The notes under the pieces: generated by a model | Databases searched by the model: none | Seen by the model: only the letters and a program-made list of their open reading frames with translations | What the model was told of the DNA's origin: nothing | NCBI GenBank assembly: GCA_046155225.1 | Contig: JBJXED010000161.1 | Location: 1-31,686 of the forward strand | Reading direction: 5' to 3' | From: JAKFVA01 sp046155225 | Lineage (GTDB): Bacteria; Pseudomonadota; Gammaproteobacteria; Burkholderiales; Burkholderiaceae_C | Length of the DNA: 31,686 nt | Made by a program: the position numbers and the translations under genes | Shown here: positions 29,791 to 31,686 of the stretch, piece by piece | Layout of the letters: each line of letters begins with the position of its first letter | Numbering within the stretch: the first letter of the stretch is position 1

Positions 29791-30459
29791 TTACAAGGCT
29801 GGCCCGGGCAGCAAGTGCCCGGTTTTGACAAAGATGGTGCAGCCCTGGCGGCTGAATGGGCGGTGCTGGCTTAGGTGTGGACTGCGCAGCCAGGTGCCAG
29901 CAGGATAGTGACCGTGCTCGTCTTCAAAAACGCCGCTGAGGACAAAAATTTCTTCGCCGCCATAGTGCCGGTGTGCGCTGAACACAGTGCCAGGAGCCCA
30001 GCGCACAAGTGCTGTATTTTCCGTGCCATGCGCAGCCAGCGGCAGCACCGAAAGTCCAGCCACCAAACCGGGGTGCCAGGCAGCTTTGCGGGTGTCAATC
30101 GCAATGGTTTGCAGATCATCGCTTTGGAATTGCGCCAGTTTGACAAATAACAAACAGCCGTCTCTAGAGAACGGAGCGTGGCGCGAGCCGGGCGGGTTTC
30201 TGAGATAGCTGCCTGCGCTGTAGTCGCCCGATGCGTCTGAAAAGGTACCCTCCAGCACCATGATTTCTTCACCCGCGGGATGCGCATGCTCGGCAAAGCT
30301 GGCTCCAGCCGCATATGAAACCACCGACGTGGCACGCCCTGATTCGCTAGCAAAACGCTCGAGCGGGCGGCGTTTGACTTGCGGCGATGGCGAGTCCAGC
30401 CATTCCATTTCAGCGGTATTGATCGCCAAACGTTCAGATAAATTGGTATTGAGTTGCAT
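29791..30459 (-). CDS. Tandem-cupin (ChrR-like cupin) protein
   Basis: A 222-residue bicupin. Both halves keep a full metal site: His58, His60, Glu64, His94 (AEHAHPAGEEIMVLEG ... SRHAPFS) and His163, His165, Glu169, His199 (SAHRHYGGEEIFVLSG ... SQHRPFS). The two halves are clearly related to each other (DGCLLFVKL / QGCTIFVKT). The sequence matches the cupin part of ChrR anti-sigma factors, but the zinc anti-sigma domain is missing and no sigma gene is adjacent, so it is more likely a metal-dependent dioxygenase or sensor. A palindrome ends 3 bp before ATG 30459 and no Shine-Dalgarno is visible, so a leaderless or near-leaderless message is possible. Confidence 0.87.
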   Translation of the reverse strand: MQLNTNLSERLAINTAEMEWLDSPSPQVKRRPLERFASESGRATSVVSYAAGASFAEHAHPAGEEIMVLEGTFSDASGDYSAGSYLRNPPGSRHAPFSRDGCLLFVKLAQFQSDDLQTIAIDTRKAAWHPGLVAGLSVLPLAAHGTENTALVRWAPGTVFSAHRHYGGEEIFVLSGVFEDEHGHYPAGTWLRSPHLSQHRPFSRQGCTIFVKTGHLLPGPAL

Positions 30460-30462
30460 AGT

Positions 30463-30478
30463 GACCGTCTAGTTGGTC
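30463..30478. promoter_or_regulatory. Palindromic operator 2 (candidate TetR site)
   Basis: GACC GTCTAGTT GGTC (TGACC/GGTCA at 30462-30479), directly before the cupin start codon. It shares GACC, TTGGTC and the flank AGTA with the site at 29134. Its place over the start region fits repression. Confidence 0.68.
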
Positions 30479-30567
30479 AGTATTGTGCCGACGTCACAAT
30501 CTCCAAGGCTCACTGCCAAATTAAACCCAAGCTCCCGCGAGGGGATTACTCGGCGGCCCGGGCTGGC

Positions 30568-31686
30568 TTAAAACGCTGCTTCAGGCAAGTCTGCACACGT
30601 CCTGTCGCGGGCGGATACGACTTGCAGCCAAGCGCCGATTTTGGATAATTCATAGTGATAGAAATAGGCGGTAGCGCCCGTTCTACCTGCACACGCCGCA
30701 TCGTTTTTAGTAGCGTCTGATGAATCTCCGCCTTCAGCGTCTACCAATGCCACATCCAACCAAATCCACGCCAGCACGGTGTGGCCAAAAGCTTGCATGT
30801 AGGGCACCGCGTTGGGCAGTGCATCGGCTGGCTGTTGGGTGGCCCAAGCAGCCTCGGTGGCGGCATGAATCTGCTGCATAGCCGAAATGAGTGCTGCGCC
30901 ATATCCCGCCAAGCTCGGCTGCACCAGGGCGCGCTGCGCAGTAGCCGTGATGCGCGTCGCCAGCAATTGCAGGCCGCGCCCGCCTTCCATCAACACTTTG
31001 CGGCCGAGTAAATCGAGCGCCTGAATGCCGTGGGTGCCCTCGTGGATCATGTTCAGCCGGTTGTCGCGCCAATACTGCTCCACCGGGAAGTCACGCGTAT
31101 AGCCGTAGCCGCCGTGGATTTGAATGGCCAGGCTATTCGCCTCCAGACACCATTCGCTCGGCCAGCTTTTGGCAATCGGCGTCAACACTTCCAGCAGCAG
31201 GCGGGCATCGTCCGCAGACGCTTGCGTCCCAGTGTGCTGCTCGTCGACCAGCCGGGCGCAATACAGCTCCAAGGCCAACGCGCCTTCGCAATACGATTTT
31301 TGCGCCAACAGCATGCGTTTGATATCGGCGTGTTCAATCAAGCGCACCTGCGGCTGGCTGGCATCTTTACCGCCCTGACCCGCGCTGCTGGCGGCGCCTT
31401 TCATCAGCCTGCCTTGGGGGCGATTTTTGGCGTAGTCAAGCGATGCGTAATAGCCCGCCATGCCCAGCATGGTGGCGGCTGTGCCCACCCCAATGCGCGC
31501 CTCGTTCATCATGTGGAACATGGCCCGCAAACCGTCGCCGGGCTGGCCGACCAAATAGCCGATGGCACCCGCGCCGTTACCGTACGGCCCCAGCTTCCCC
31601 ACGGGGTACTTGCCCTCACCAAAGTTGAGTAGCGTATTGGTGGTGCCACGCCAGCCGAGTTTGTGGTTCAGGCCCGCCAGGGCAAC
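30568..31686 (-). CDS. Acyl-CoA dehydrogenase, C-terminal part (5' end beyond window)
   Basis: The last 372 or so residues of a flavin-dependent acyl-CoA dehydrogenase; the frame is open through base 31686, and codons there read ALAGLNHKLGWRGTTNT, so the N-terminal third is outside the window. Seen here are GYLVGQPGDGLRAMFHMM, MNEARIGVG, QIHGGYGYTRDFPVEQYWRD and the base Glu in NMIHEGTHGIQALDLLGRK. After it comes the extra C-terminal helical domain (about 130 residues) of the long, FadE-like acetyl-CoA-dehydrogenase-C group, of about 600 aa. It would catalyse the first step of beta-oxidation. The GTG at 31602 is only an internal codon, not a start. It precedes the cupin gene by about 108 bp on the same strand. 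Confidence 0.93.
   Translation of the reverse strand, partial: VALAGLNHKLGWRGTTNTLLNFGEGKYPVGKLGPYGNGAGAIGYLVGQPGDGLRAMFHMMNEARIGVGTAATMLGMAGYYASLDYAKNRPQGRLMKGAASSAGQGGKDASQPQVRLIEHADIKRMLLAQKSYCEGALALELYCARLVDEQHTGTQASADDARLLLEVLTPIAKSWPSEWCLEANSLAIQIHGGYGYTRDFPVEQYWRDNRLNMIHEGTHGIQALDLLGRKVLMEGGRGLQLLATRITATAQRALVQPSLAGYGAALISAMQQIHAATEAAWATQQPADALPNAVPYMQAFGHTVLAWIWLDVALVDAEGGDSSDATKNDAACAGRTGATAYFYHYELSKIGAWLQVVSARDRTCADLPEAAF

Noticed and set aside
30568..31602. A complete 344-residue acyl-CoA dehydrogenase starting at GTG 31602
   Set aside because: The frame continues with conserved acyl-CoA dehydrogenase sequence to the window end, so the gene is cut by the window rather than starting there.

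Overview
The window looks like a chromosomal segment of a betaproteobacterium of the order Burkholderiales, most likely a Comamonadaceae close to Rhodoferax or Polaromonas. This rests on moderately high G+C, the style of the proteins (for example the SGSHAS variant in GMP synthase), the conserved mltG-tmk-holB-pilZ-tatD gene order, and two dispersed repeat types that I associate from memory with this family. I see no phage genes, transposases, rRNA, tRNA or CRISPR array. Most genes are housekeeping or metabolic, with accessory patches.

Layout. At 1-2.1 kb a PIN-domain toxin-like gene lies directly before guaA. At 2.2-6.8 kb are a methyltransferase, a GAF protein with a ruined GGDEF domain, a small membrane-anchored protein, an unusual TadA-haloalkane dehalogenase fusion and an LD-carboxypeptidase; three of these genes are joined by start/stop overlaps. 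At 6.9-8.3 kb is an aldehyde dehydrogenase. On the minus strand from 13.0 down to 8.4 kb runs the mltG-tmk-holB-pilZ-tatD-ankyrin operon (cell-wall glycan cleavage, dTMP kinase, clamp-loader delta prime, PilZ, TatD nuclease). Divergent from mltG is ygfZ, which meets an O-antigen-ligase-like gene tail to tail. At 16.6-17.5 kb is a thioesterase-acetyltransferase fusion. On the plus strand from 17.9 to 20.9 kb are an iron-type alcohol dehydrogenase, a DUF1223 secreted protein, a DUF924 protein and arfB.

The right third (21-31.7 kb) is almost all minus strand. It holds a flavin reductase with a cyclic-nucleotide-binding protein, then a tightly overlapped set (NADP-dependent oxidoreductase, fatty acid desaturase, GST-like protein, SDR), a PaaI-type thioesterase with another SDR, a plus-strand acidic protein with an EF-hand-like end, a cupin-TetR-SDR cassette, and the C-terminal part of an acyl-CoA dehydrogenase cut by the window end. 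Together these suggest fatty-acid or acyl-CoA metabolism and carbonyl or electrophile handling.

Four observations stand out. First, a TadA-dehalogenase fusion has an A7 tract, a Shine-Dalgarno sequence and an ATG exactly at the junction, so that losing a single A would split it into two overlapping genes. Second, a dispersed repeat (ATAGC, 21 nt, GGCTAG; always 32 bp) occurs five times, and two copies sit inside ldcA and ygfZ in the same reading phase, encoding nearly the same peptide. Third, two matching palindromes precede the cupin and SDR genes that flank a TetR gene, which suggests a small local regulon. Fourth, a GC-rich element of a second repeat type sits inside the thioesterase/SDR operon. 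All functional statements are inferred from sequence alone; no database search was run.
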